The position numbers were made by a program, and so were the translations under genes. From CAWAYH01 sp963786195 (lineage in GTDB: Bacteria > Acidobacteriota > Vicinamibacteria > Vicinamibacterales > 2-12-FULL-66-21): a DNA stretch of 64,000 bases. Below are positions 37,417 to 46,906 of this stretch, piece by piece. The notes under the pieces are model-generated. The model saw nothing but the letters and a program-made list of their open reading frames with translations. It made no database searches and was not told where the DNA came from. The stretch covers positions 62,001 through 126,000 of the forward strand of contig CAWAYH010000006.1 in assembly GCA_963786195.1 (NCBI GenBank), written 5' to 3'. Position 1 is the first letter of the stretch. Every line of letters starts with the position of its first letter.

Positions 37417-38322
37417 TCATTCCGCCATCCGCCGCAGCCGCTCGATCGCGCGTCGCAACGATCGTCCTCGTTTCGTCATGTCTGCCCATAAATCCCCGAC
37501 CTCAGCGACGCGCCGGCTCATGTTGCGCAGCGTGAACGTCCTCGGACCGACCTCGCCCTGCTCGAGCTCTTTCCACGTGCAGGGCGCCGACACGGGCGCG
37601 CCCGCCTTCGCGCGCACGGTATACGCGGCAGCGAACGTCGCGCTGTAGCCGTTTCTTCCGGTGTCGACGTAGATCCGCCCGCGCCGATCGACCTTGCTGA
37701 ATTCCTGCGTCAGGTGCTTCGGATCGCGCTTCACGAGCAGCGTTCCGACGGCATGCCCGAAACCGGCGACCTGACCGAAGCCGGCCTTGCCGTCGAGCGG
37801 GACGACGATGTGGTAGCCCTTCGAGCCAGACGTCTTCACCCAGCTCGGGAGACCGAGCTCGTCGAGGAGATCGCGCACGGCGAGCGCCGCGCCGCGGAGG
37901 ACGTCCGGCTCATCTTCCGTAGACGGATCGAGATCGAAGACGCAGATGTCGGGCTGAAACAGGTTCGGCGCCCGAGAGGGCCAGACGTGGAGCGTGATGC
38001 AGTTCTGGTTGGCGACCCACAGCAGCGATTGCGTGTCGGTGACGATCGGATGATGCACGGTGCCATCCTTCTTCGGCACCTCGACGCGCTCGAGCCACTT
38101 CGGGAAACCCTTCGACACGTCCTTGTGCATGAAGCCCTTCTGGCCGATGCCGGCGGGATATCGCTCCATGGTGATCGGACGCGCGCGGAGGTGCGGCAGC
38201 ATCGCAGGCGCGATCGTCTCGTAGTACGCCGCCAGCTCCCCCTTGGTGATCCCGTCGTCGGGGAAAAGAATCTTCTCGGGGTGGGTGATCACGGGTGCTT
38301 CCCTGGCGACGCGGCGCGGCAT
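37417..38322 (-). CDS. ligD (polymerase domain): LigD-type primase-polymerase domain protein (NHEJ)
   Basis: An intact 301-residue protein equal to the polymerase domain of DNA ligase D. It shows THPEKILFPDDGITKGELAAYY, ARPITMERYPAGIGQKGFMHKD (shortened), WVANQNCITLHVWPSR, the catalytic FDLDPS (two Asp metal ligands), GSKGYHIVVPLDGKAGFGQV and VDTGRNGYSATFAAAYTVRA. It fills in and processes DNA ends in Ku-dependent non-homologous end joining. The ligase domain is encoded separately at 40065-40946 on the same strand; no Ku gene is in the window. A TTG six bases upstream of the ATG is an alternative start. Confidence 0.9.
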   Translation of the reverse strand: MPRRVAREAPVITHPEKILFPDDGITKGELAAYYETIAPAMLPHLRARPITMERYPAGIGQKGFMHKDVSKGFPKWLERVEVPKKDGTVHHPIVTDTQSLLWVANQNCITLHVWPSRAPNLFQPDICVFDLDPSTEDEPDVLRGAALAVRDLLDELGLPSWVKTSGSKGYHIVVPLDGKAGFGQVAGFGHAVGTLLVKRDPKHLTQEFSKVDRRGRIYVDTGRNGYSATFAAAYTVRAKAGAPVSAPCTWKELEQGEVGPRTFTLRNMSRRVAEVGDLWADMTKRGRSLRRAIERLRRMAE

Positions 38323-38471
38323 ATCCAATCATGACCTCGTCGCGCATAAGAATGCCCTGAAACAAGTCGGCCGGTACGAAATCCTCGCCGTCATCGTCGT
38401 CGGCGGCACGGGCGAGGTGTATGCTCAGTCAACAGCGATTCGGTCACTCACGCGTACATCGGGAGCCACCC

Positions 38472-38783
38472 ATGGTCCGCCGAACCGTCATCGTCCTCAC
38501 GCTGTGCGTGACTGCTCTCCTCCAGGCGAGGGAGCAGCAGCCGCCGCCGCCGCGAGACCTCTGGAACGAGGTGTTCGCGAAACGGCAGGGGCGGGAATTC
38601 CCGCACAACCAGTTCCTGGCCGAGGCGATCAAAGGGAGACAGCCCGGGAAGGCTCTCGACATCGGCACGGGAGAAGGCCGCAATGCCTTGTTCCTCGCGG
38701 GCCAGGGATGGGAGGTCACCGGCTTCGACATCTCCGACGTGGGCGTCAGGATGGCGCGCGACGAAGCAAAGGAGAAGGGTTAG
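38472..38783 (+). pseudogene. truncated secreted SAM-dependent methyltransferase
   Basis: The 103-residue frame has a signal peptide (VIVLTLCVTALLQAR) and the start of a class I methyltransferase: WNEVFAKRQGREFPHNQFL, then motif I ALDIGTGEGRNALFLA and motif II VTGFDISDVGVRMA, ending after KEKG at a stop. The remaining ~100 residues of the fold are missing. The bases after the stop (GCCAGAAAGGATAAGTAA) read ARKDK-stop in the same frame family, as if the original C-terminus had been joined after an internal deletion. Unlikely to be active. It lies between the two LigD genes on the opposite strand. Confidence 0.65.
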
Positions 38784-38822
38784 CCAGAAAGGATAAGTAA
38801 AACGAGTCGGCTCCTCGGGCCG

Positions 38823-40007
38823 CTAGCGGCAACCTGACGACTGGTAGCCCCAGGCACCGTAGATGTACGGCAGGCGCGCGTTGAGCGCCGCCCGGTCGGC
38901 AGGAGAACTTTCGGCGAGCAGCCGGCTGAGGAGAGCCGGGAAGAACCGGCCGTGCTTCTTCAGCGTCGGGATATCGTTCTTCAGGATCGCGTCCCTGAAC
39001 TCCTGGAGCCGTTCCGCCGTGACCAGCTCCATGCGACCCACGAACACGCGAGTGACCGATTCAGGCTTGGGAGTCATCGTCAGCGGCAGGATCTGATCGA
39101 CCGACCGGCTGGGCATGATGTAAAACAGCCGCGCACCTTCCTCGAACCACGAGTCACGCCACGTCGCGACCATCGCCGCGGCCTCCTTCGGATAGAGGCC
39201 ATGACCGATCAGGATCTTCTCGACCGCCTGGCTCACCGGCGCGCGTCCGGCGACCGCGCGTCGACTGAACGTGGCTTCGCTCGCGGCAACGTCCCGGGCC
39301 TCGTAGGTCTTCGTTCCTCGCAGGTTCTCGAAGAACACGATCGAGCCCAACTTTGCGCCTTCGGGGTTCCGGACGAGCACCTTGTCACCCGCTGAAATCG
39401 TCGCCTCGACGGGCGGAGTGAAGTTGGCGACGCCGCGGTAGAACAGGTACTTCTCGGTCTGCGCGCCCACCCGGATCGGTGCGGCATCGGTCTCCCGCGC
39501 GGCGTAATAGTGGGAGGCGCCCGGCTCGGTGCGGAAGTCCGGCTTCGCGCCCGGGAGGACCTTCACCGCCCTCCACTGAGCCGACCCTTCGAAGGAGGAA
39601 CGGGCCAGCGCTTCGGTGGTCACTTCTTCCGGCTGCACCACGGCGTCAGGGAACCATTCGGTGATGGCCCCGCGCCGGAAACGCACGCTGACGTCCACGG
39701 TCGTGTCGCGGGGCGAGTAGAAGTAGAGGACCGGCGTCTCCATGCGGACGAAGGCCTCGAGGGAATCCTTGGGTCCGCGCCTGGCGCGCCTGACGAAGCA
39801 CGGGAGATCGGATTGACCGTAGACGGTGTGCCACAGGACCGGCCGGCCGTCCGCGCCGGCCACGGAGGTGAACGTGCCCCATTCGTGAACGGTCAGCGCT
39901 TGCGGGTCTCGCGCTGGTCCGGGATCGCGTGCCGTATTGGCGGCCGTGACGGCGACGAGCGTCGCCACGCCAAGCAGGACAGCCATTAGAGAAAAGCGGC
40001 GGCGCAT
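38823..40007 (-). CDS. secreted protein of unknown function with HEWGTFTSVAG motif
   Basis: An intact 394-residue protein with a signal peptide (LMAVLLGVATLVAVTAA). The mature start LTVHEWGTFTSVAGADGR and the phrase METPVLYFYSPRDTTVDVSVRF recur in uncharacterised secreted proteins of Acidobacteriota and Planctomycetota as I recall. The mid part is beta-rich (KYLFYRGVANFTPPVEATIS), the C-terminal part helical (LQEFRDAILKNDIPTLKKHG, PALLSRLLAES). No catalytic motif is evident. It stands between the LigD polymerase and ligase genes, on the same strand. Confidence 0.72.
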   Translation of the reverse strand: MRRRFSLMAVLLGVATLVAVTAANTARDPGPARDPQALTVHEWGTFTSVAGADGRPVLWHTVYGQSDLPCFVRRARRGPKDSLEAFVRMETPVLYFYSPRDTTVDVSVRFRRGAITEWFPDAVVQPEEVTTEALARSSFEGSAQWRAVKVLPGAKPDFRTEPGASHYYAARETDAAPIRVGAQTEKYLFYRGVANFTPPVEATISAGDKVLVRNPEGAKLGSIVFFENLRGTKTYEARDVAASEATFSRRAVAGRAPVSQAVEKILIGHGLYPKEAAAMVATWRDSWFEEGARLFYIMPSRSVDQILPLTMTPKPESVTRVFVGRMELVTAERLQEFRDAILKNDIPTLKKHGRFFPALLSRLLAESSPADRAALNARLPYIYGAWGYQSSGCR

Positions 40008-40064
40008 GTTCGTCCTCCCGCACGGCCGGTGTCACGACGCGTGGCTTGAAGCCAGTGATCACTA

Positions 40065-40946
40065 TCAGGATACCACCGTGTTCCCCGGGTGCCTCCTGAC
40101 GACGCTCTGCGGCGGCGTGTCGGGCCGAAGCGCGAGCAATCGAGGATGTCGTAGTTTGCTGTTTCCGGTCCACTCGATGAACCCCACCTGGACGACGATC
40201 TCGGGGCGTACCCAGTGCGCGCGCAGGCGTGGCAGTCCGACGGCTTTCGTGAACGGCGCCTTCTCGATCGTGAGCGCATCGAGGCGTGCGCGCAAATCGA
40301 GCAGCAGCCTGGTGTCGAAACCGGTTCCGATCTTTCCCGCAAACACCAGATCGTTGTTCTCGTAGAAGCCCACCAGCAGCGCGCCGAGGCCCACCCGTTT
40401 GCCCTGCGGATCCGTGAACCCGCCAACGACCAGGTCCTGCGTGAGCTCGCACTTCATCTTCAGCCAGTGCTTCGAGCGGCGATGCTCGTACGTGGAGCCG
40501 AGCCGCTTGGCGATCACGCCCTCCCAACCCTCGTTGCAGGCGCGCTCCCATGGCCTCTCATCGTCGAGCAGCGGCACGCGCTCGAGCGGCGCTCGAAATG
40601 GCAGCGCATCCAGCAGCGCGCGACGTTCCTCGATCGCCAGACCGGTGACATCCCGATCGAGCCACATGATGTCGAAGACGTGGTAGATAACCGTCCCTCC
40701 GGGCCAGGTAACCTCACCATCCAGAATCACGTCGTCGAACGGGAGGCTGGTGATGGCCTGGACGATGGCCGGGTTGTGCTGGGGCAGGCGATTGCGGGAC
40801 AGCAGGCGGACGTCCGGACCGTGCTTGAACGCCAGCAGCCGGATGCCGTCGTACTTGCGCTCGAAAATCCATTCGGGACCGGTGAAACGGTCCTGTGTGA
40901 GGGTCGCCGCCATCGGCACGACCCACTCGGGAAAAGCTTTCGTCAA
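40065..40946 (-). CDS. ligD (ligase domain): ATP-dependent DNA ligase, LigD-type ligase domain
   Basis: About 293 residues. The adenylation motif is ERKYDGIRLLAF with catalytic Lys, followed by DVILDGEVTWPG, YHVFDIMWLDRDVTGL, EGVIAKRLGSTYEHRRSKHWLKMK (shortened; motif IV and V), and an OB fold with DLVVGGFTDPQGKRVGLGALLVGFY (shortened), AGKIGTGFD and EIVVQVGFIEWT. This is the ligase part of LigD as a stand-alone gene. No ATG exists at the expected place; TTG 40946 follows GGCGAGG at a good distance, while ATG 40913 would trim the N-terminus. It is divergent from the S9 peptidase gene, starting 40 bases away. Confidence 0.88.
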   Translation of the reverse strand: MTKAFPEWVVPMAATLTQDRFTGPEWIFERKYDGIRLLAFKHGPDVRLLSRNRLPQHNPAIVQAITSLPFDDVILDGEVTWPGGTVIYHVFDIMWLDRDVTGLAIEERRALLDALPFRAPLERVPLLDDERPWERACNEGWEGVIAKRLGSTYEHRRSKHWLKMKCELTQDLVVGGFTDPQGKRVGLGALLVGFYENNDLVFAGKIGTGFDTRLLLDLRARLDALTIEKAPFTKAVGLPRLRAHWVRPEIVVQVGFIEWTGNSKLRHPRLLALRPDTPPQSVVRRHPGNTVVS

Positions 40947-40985
40947 CGTGACCTCGCCAAGCTCGGCCGGATGTATTATCCGCCC

Positions 40986-43900
40986 ATGACATTTGAGTCT
41001 AAACGCCACCCGTTCCACACCTCCGTGCTGGCGCTGCTGGTCGCGATCACCGTCGCGTATGCCGTGCCCACGGCACAGCCGGCCGCCAGGAAAGCGCTCA
41101 CGGCGGAAGACTATTCCAGGTGGCGCAGCATCACTGGCCCGGAGATTTCGGGCGATGGAAAGTGGGTCACATACGCCCTCCAGCTGACAAACACGGTGCC
41201 CGCTGAAGCGAAGCCGGTGCTGCATCTGTTGAAGCTCGAGACCGGCGAGGACGTGAGCGTCGCGAATGCCACCGGTGGCGTGTTCTCGCCCGACTCGCGC
41301 TGGCTCGCGTACCAGGTCGATCCCAACCCTGGCCGCGGCGGACGCGGCCGCGGACGTGGGGGCAACCAGACTCCCGAGGGTGACAATCCGCCGGCTGCCA
41401 CACCTCCCGACGCAGGCGGAGCCCCATCTTCAGCGCCGCAAGGTGGGCGCGGCGCAGCCACGACGCCACCGCCACCTCCCCGCCGCGTCGAGCTGCGCAA
41501 CCTGACGGACGGCACGGTGCGGGCCTGGCAGGACATCCAGACCTTCGCGTTTTCCGCATCGTCCATGCATCTGTTCCTGAAGCGGCGACCGCCGACGCCT
41601 GCGGGAGCGGCCGGCGGCGGCCGCGGAGCTGGCGCGGCGCCGGGAGGCGGTGCCCCCGGCGGTGGCGGCGCGCCCGCTGCGGGCGGCGCGGCGGACGGTC
41701 CGCGCGGAACCGACGTCATCCTGCTGGATCTGCGGACCGGGCGTCACCAGCTGCTCGGCAGCGTGGCCGACATCGCCTTCAACAAGAAAGGCGACCTGCT
41801 CGCGTTCACGGTTGACGCGAACCCGAAAGACGGCAACGGCCTCTTCGTCTTCGATACGAAGACCGGCCGCATCAACGACGCTCGACAACGACGCGCGCCA
41901 GTACAACAGGTTGACGTGGAGCGACGACGGGGACGCGGTGGCGGTGCTCAAGGGCGCCGACGTCGAAAAGATGCGCGAGCGGAACAACGTGCTGCTTGCG
42001 TTCGCCGACGTCTCGGCGGCGTTGCCTGGCGTGGAACAGGACGGCTCGGATCCGGCGAGTGCCGCGGTCCTCGATCCGGCGAAAGCCGCCGGCTTCCCCG
42101 CGGGCTGGGTCATCAGCGATCGCGCCGCGATGACGTGGAGCGCCGACAGGAAACGAGTCTTCTTCGGCATCAAGGAGCAGGTCGCGGCGCCGGAGGCCGG
42201 CGCACGGAAGAGCACAGACGAATCCCCGGACGTCGACGTGTGGAACACCGGAGACGAACGAATTCAGTCGGTGCAGATGATTCGCGCCGACCAGGATCGG
42301 AATTTCACGTTCCGCCAGGCCTTCGATGTCTCCGCGACGAAGTTCGTCAAGCTCGCGGACGCAACCATGAGAGACCTGGACATCGCGCAGGACGGACGAT
42401 GGGCGGTCGGGCGCGATACGCGCGGATACATTCACGACCACAAGCGGCCGGCGGCCGATCTCTACCGGGTCAACACGACGACGGGCGAGCGGACGCTGAT
42501 CGTCAAGAACCAGATCATCAACACCTCGACCGGCAACCATACGTTCGGCATCTCGCCGAACGGTCACTACTTCCTGTACTGGAGAGAGAACAAGTACCAG
42601 GCATACGACCTGGATGCGGGCGTCACGAAAACGCTCGGGAACGGATCGGCGGTGAGCTTCGTCGACCTGGAGTTCGATCGCCCCGGACCCAAGCCTGCCT
42701 ACGGCATCGCCGGATACACGGAGGACGGCAAAGCCGTCATCGCGCAGCATCGATACGATCTCTGGCTGCTCCCGCTCGACGGCTCGGCGCCGAAGAACCT
42801 GACCAACGGAACGGGCAGCAAGAGCGAGATCCGGTTCCGTTACGTGCGAACCGAGCCGCCCGAGACGCCGGGGCCCCCTGGCCAGCCTGGCGGCGGCGGC
42901 CCAGGCGGCGGCCGCGGCGCTCAGCCGCGTGAGGCGATCGACCTGTCGAAACCGGTGACGCTCTCCGCGTACGGCGAGTACACCAAGAAGGCGGGCTTCT
43001 ACGAGCTCTCGAACGGTCAGCTGAGAGAGCTCGTCTACGAGGATGCGTCGTTCAGCACGCCGTCGAAAGCCGCGAAGTCCGACAAGTATCTGTTCACGCG
43101 TCAGACCTTCGTGGAGTTCCCCGACCTGCGGGTCTCGGGGCTGGACTTCAAGGACGCGAAGAAGATCACCGACGCGAATCCACAGCAGGCGGACTTCATG
43201 TGGGGTCGCCGCGTCCTGTTCGACTTCAAGAACAAGGACGGCGTGCGGCTGCAGGGCATCCTCGCGCTGCCAGACGACTACAAGCCGGGCGAGCGCCGGC
43301 CGATGATCGTGACGTTCTACGAGAAGAACTCGCAGAACATGCACCGCTACAGCGCACCGTCGTATCTGACCGGCATGGGATCGTCACCGATCGAGGCGGT
43401 CAGCCGCGGCTACATCACGATGCTGCCTGACATCCACTTCCGGACCGGGGCGTCGCACAGCGACATGCTCGAGTGCGTCGAGGCCGCGACCCGCAAAGTG
43501 ATCGACATGGGCTACGCGGATCCGAAGCGCATCGGCATCACCGGCCACAGCTACGGCGGCGAAGGCGCCGCCTTCATCGGCACGCAATCGAAGATGTTCG
43601 CGGCGGTCGGCATGGGCGCGGGCGTCACGGATCTGTTCTCCGACTTCAGCCAGAACTGGGGCTGGTCGTACCAGGTGTCGGGCGGCAGCGGCGCGAACGG
43701 GTCCGACTACTACCTGTACAGCCAGGGTCGCGAGGGCGTGTCACCCTGGGACAACCCCGACATGTATCACTTCGAATCCGCGCTGACGCACGTGCCGAAG
43801 GTGACCGCGCCGTTCCTGATCATGCACGGCACCGCTGATCCCACGGTCTCGTTCACGAACGGGCTCGGCTTCTACAACGCGCTCCGGTTCAACGGCAAGA

Positions 43901-44085
43901 AAGCCGTGCTCCTGGCGTATCCGGGCGAGGGGCACGGGCTCCGCGGCATCGCCAACCGGAAGGATCTGACGATCCGCTTCTTCCAGTTCTTCGATCACTA
44001 CCTGAAGGGCGCGCCGGCGCCGAAGTGGCTGACCGATGGGGTGCCGTTCCTCATGAAGGACGTGAAGGATACTGGCACACAATAG
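40986..44085 (+). CDS. secreted S9-family prolyl oligopeptidase-like peptidase (one frameshift)
   Basis: About 1,030 residues with a signal peptide (ALLVAITVAYAVPTA) and one shift near 41880. A beta-propeller-like N-terminal region (FSPDSRWLAYQVD, SADRKRVFFGIKE, SPNGHYFLYWRENK) is followed by an alpha/beta hydrolase: LQGILALPDDYKPGERRPMI, nucleophile GHSYGGEGA, acid HGTADPTVSF and His in PGEGHGL. It should cut peptides in the periplasm or outside. Three Gly-rich inserts break the propeller, including a GRGGRGRGRGG stretch (~41330-41365), a GGGRGAGAAPGGGAPGGGG stretch (~41610-41690) and a PGGGGPGGGRG stretch (~42890), all unusual for the family. The MITE-like copy B follows 14 bases after the stop. 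Confidence 0.9.
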
Positions 44086-44098
44086 AGTCACCAATCAC

Positions 44099-44370
44099 CG
44101 AGTTCGTTGCGGCAGCTGGCCGGAGCGGGGCAGTCGCCTCGGGCCTCCCGCTTCGCGCCGGGGAAAACGGGCGCTCCGCGCGTGGGCTCACGATGCCGGC
44201 GTCGGCTCGGGTTTTCCGTGCGCCGGCGAACAATCGGTTGGGCGGCCGGGCGATTCGCGCGGCAGTGGCGAAAGCGGCGCCTCCGCCGGTCGGTTTCGCT
44301 GCGCACCCGTTTTACCCACTTCGGTGATCCCGGCGCTCAAGGTCGGCCCGATCCGACCGCCCCGCTCCGG
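44099..44370 (+). repeat. MITE-like element (copy B) with 26-bp imperfect terminal inverted repeats
   Basis: Nearly identical to 26906-27175 and in the same orientation. Inverted ends at 44120-44145 and 44345-44370 share CCGGAGCGGGGC, GTCG and TCGGGCC. The 21 bases left of the element are also shared with copy A, while the right flank is not. It lies immediately after the S9 peptidase gene. Bases 44371-44492 carry nothing I can assign. Confidence 0.75.
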
Positions 44371-44492
44371 CTTGTGTGTTGCCGCAGTCGGTCCCGTCAG
44401 CCTTCCAGTCGCTGACGACGACACTCTGAATCACTATTGTCCGCGGGCTCGCGGACACAGGCGGAGCGATCCGTTCAAGAGAAAGTCGTAGA

Positions 44493-44552
44493 GGGGTCAG
44501 ATCTTGTATTTCAACATTACTTGACATGTTGAAATACAAGGACTCTGACCCC
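44493..44552. repeat. GGGGTCAG...CTGACCCC palindromic repeat
   Basis: GGGGTCAG, TTGTATTTCAACAT and the reverse complements ATGTTGAAATACAA and CTGACCCC form an imperfect 60-base inverted repeat around a short TACTTGAC centre. This type of palindrome is typical of REP elements mobilised by RAYT transposases. It ends 3 bases from the ankyrin gene stop codon and may also act as its terminator. Confidence 0.65.
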
Positions 44553-44555
44553 TTT

Positions 44556-46806
44556 TCAGCAGCCGGCCTGGCGCAGGTCCGCTTCGATGGCGGCGTGTCC
44601 TTTCTTTCGCGCCCACTCGAGCGGCGCCCAATCACAGGAGAAGCGAGACGAGAGATTGCCTCAACAGGAGTAGGAGAGGCAGGAGCACCCTGATCAGGGT
44701 TCCCTCTCCTCGCTTCTCCTGCTCGTTCTCTTGTTCTCGCGGCCTCTGCTCTCCTGTGGCAGTTTCGAGCGATTTCTCGAGCTCGGCCCAGCTCTGAAAG
44801 CCGGCCTGACGCGCGACGAGCAGCTTCGCGTGAGGCAGCGCGAAGTAGCCGTCGGGCTTCTCGGATTCGGGAATGGCGCCGAGCCGCTGCCGCACGCTCG
44901 CTCGCAGGGAGTCCCACGTGATCGTCGTCTCGTTGTGCCTCTGCAGACGCGCGATCGCGCCGGCGTGCCCGCTTTCGAACGCGAACAGCAGATCCTCGGC
45001 CTGCCGCTCGTACCGCTGCACATCAGGTGACGAGGGCGCGGGTGCGGGCGCGCTCAACAGCGTCGCGTTGCTCGCGCCGAGCTTCCTGGCGACCTCGAGC
45101 ATGCCGCGGTTGAGCGCCCAGTCCGCGGCCGTTCTCCCGGCCTTGTTCCGGAGTGATGGATCCGCGCCGTGCGACACGAGCAACTCGACGATCTCCAGCG
45201 CGTGTGTCTCGTCATCCGGCAGCCACCAGAGCGGCGTGGTCCCGTCCTCGGCGACGAGCCGGGCAAGTTCAGGCTTCTCACGCAGTAACTCGCGCAGCCG
45301 ATGGACGACGCCCACCCAGACCAGCGTCCACACGTTGCGGCTGTACCGGCTGAGCAGCCGGATCATCTCCCGCTTGTCGCCGTAGGAGGCCCAACCGATC
45401 GGCGTGCCGCCATAGGCGGTCTCCACCGGATCCACTTCGGCGCCGCGCTCGATCAGCAGTCTCGCAACGCGGAGCGCGTTGTTCCCTGCCGCGTGGTGCA
45501 GCGGCCGCTGCTTCTGGGCGTTCTCCACTTCAATCGGCGTCCCCAGGTCCAGCAGCAGCGCGACGACGTCGGCGCGGTCCTTCTCGGCGGCGGCTGAGAT
45601 CGCGTCGGGAGCCGTGAGGTATTCGGGGTGCTTCCTCAAGTGCGCATGGATTTCATCCCGGTCCATCCGGAAGCAGGCCTCGATGAACTGTTCTCTGTCG
45701 CTGAGGACGTACGGCGTCGGCGTGGCGCCGTAGCGACGAGGAGTTCGCACATCTCCGTGAGGCCGAGGAGCTGCGCGTCCTGATAGAGCGTCGTCTTCGG
45801 CTTGAACTTCGGATGACGTGACGTCAGCGCGTTCGGACTCGCGCCATGGGAGAGCAGCCAGCCGGCGAGCTCGAGGTCGTTCTTGTGCACCGCGACGCGC
45901 AGCGTGAAGTACGCCCCAGGCCCATACCCGCCCATGTCGAGCATCGACCAGTTCGGATCGTCCCAGGCGGCCGCCTGATCGGTCTTGCGCGTGTGCGCGT
46001 AGACCAGCTCCAGCCACCAGATCATGTCGCCGCTGAAGTGCGTGTTGTAGAGGACCTGGATGTCGAACGGCTTCGCGCCGCGTTCGAGCAGCAGTTGAAA
46101 CAGCGCCGCGGCCTGCGGTTGGCGCGGCGAATCCTGTTCGCCTTCGCCGGCGACGCCGACGAGCGCCGTGTAGCGCGCATCACCGGCCATGTAGTAGTCG
46201 TTCGGGTTCGCGCCGTTGTCCAGAAGAAGACGCGCGATCGCGACCGCGTTGTCGATGGTCGGCTGATGCGTGAAGCGCGTGAATGCGAGATAGAGGATCG
46301 GCGTCCAGCCCCTCGATCCGCCAGGTTCGCGCGCCGCCTCTGGACGCTCGGCCAGAATGCGCCCGACGTCTTCGAGCTCGCCAGACACGATGGCGGTGTA
46401 GAGACTGTCTCGTGCGATCTCCGGGTGCTGCGCGAGGAACCGCTGGGCCGCACGGTCGTGCATCCGGTGATCGCCCTTGCCGTGAATGTGCGTGTCCCAG
46501 CAGGCGAACGACAGGAAGTTGGCAACGCGCTCCTCGTGGGTGCGTCCGCCGGAGACGGCCAGGAGCTGATCCCCGGCCTCGTGGCAGCCGCTGCCGGGTC
46601 GATCGCCGGGCGACCGTGTCCTTCAGCGCCAGCCAGCTCTCGTGCCCGTGCTCGCGCGCGAGGGCGTGTTGAACCTCGCGCAGCCCGGCTTCGGGTCGCG
46701 CGTTCGGGTACGCGCGACGCAACCGTTCCCGCGCCGCGGGATCGCCAGCGCGCAACGCCTGCAGCCAGCGCTTCGCTTCCTTCCTGAAATTGTCCAGGGT
46801 GCTCAT
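44556..46806 (-). CDS. ankyrin-repeat protein (frameshifted, repeat-interrupted 3' end)
   Basis: About 720 residues after shifts near 46610 and 45735. It starts MSTLDNFRKEAKRWLQALRAGD and contains ankyrin units such as NAVAIARLLLDNGANPNDY, AVHKNDLELAGWLLSHGASP, ADVVALLLDLGTPIEVENA, ALRVARLLIERGAEVDPVE and ALEIVELLVSHGADPSLRNKAGRTAADWA (shortened). The long frame runs into a Leu-rich tail at 44632. However, the bases from 44630 down to the TGA at 44556 encode WAPLEWARKKGHAAIEADLR, a normal ankyrin end, so a ~100-base AGGAG/CTCCT inverted-repeat stretch (44632-44756) seems inserted near the 3' end. It probably binds proteins in the cytoplasm. Confidence 0.78.
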
Positions 46807-46906
46807 GAGACCTTCCTTCCGTTCGTGCCCGCGACAACGCGCAGGTCAAGCCTGGCGTCCGCTTACTTCAGGCCGGAAGAAGGTTCGTGTTGTCAGGCGA
46901 ACCCGG

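Noticed and set aside
40215..42932. A 905-codon frame crossing the ligase and peptidase starts
   Set aside because: The first part is antisense to the ligase gene and the last part is the peptidase read in the wrong frame; only the section from 40986 to about 41880 is real.
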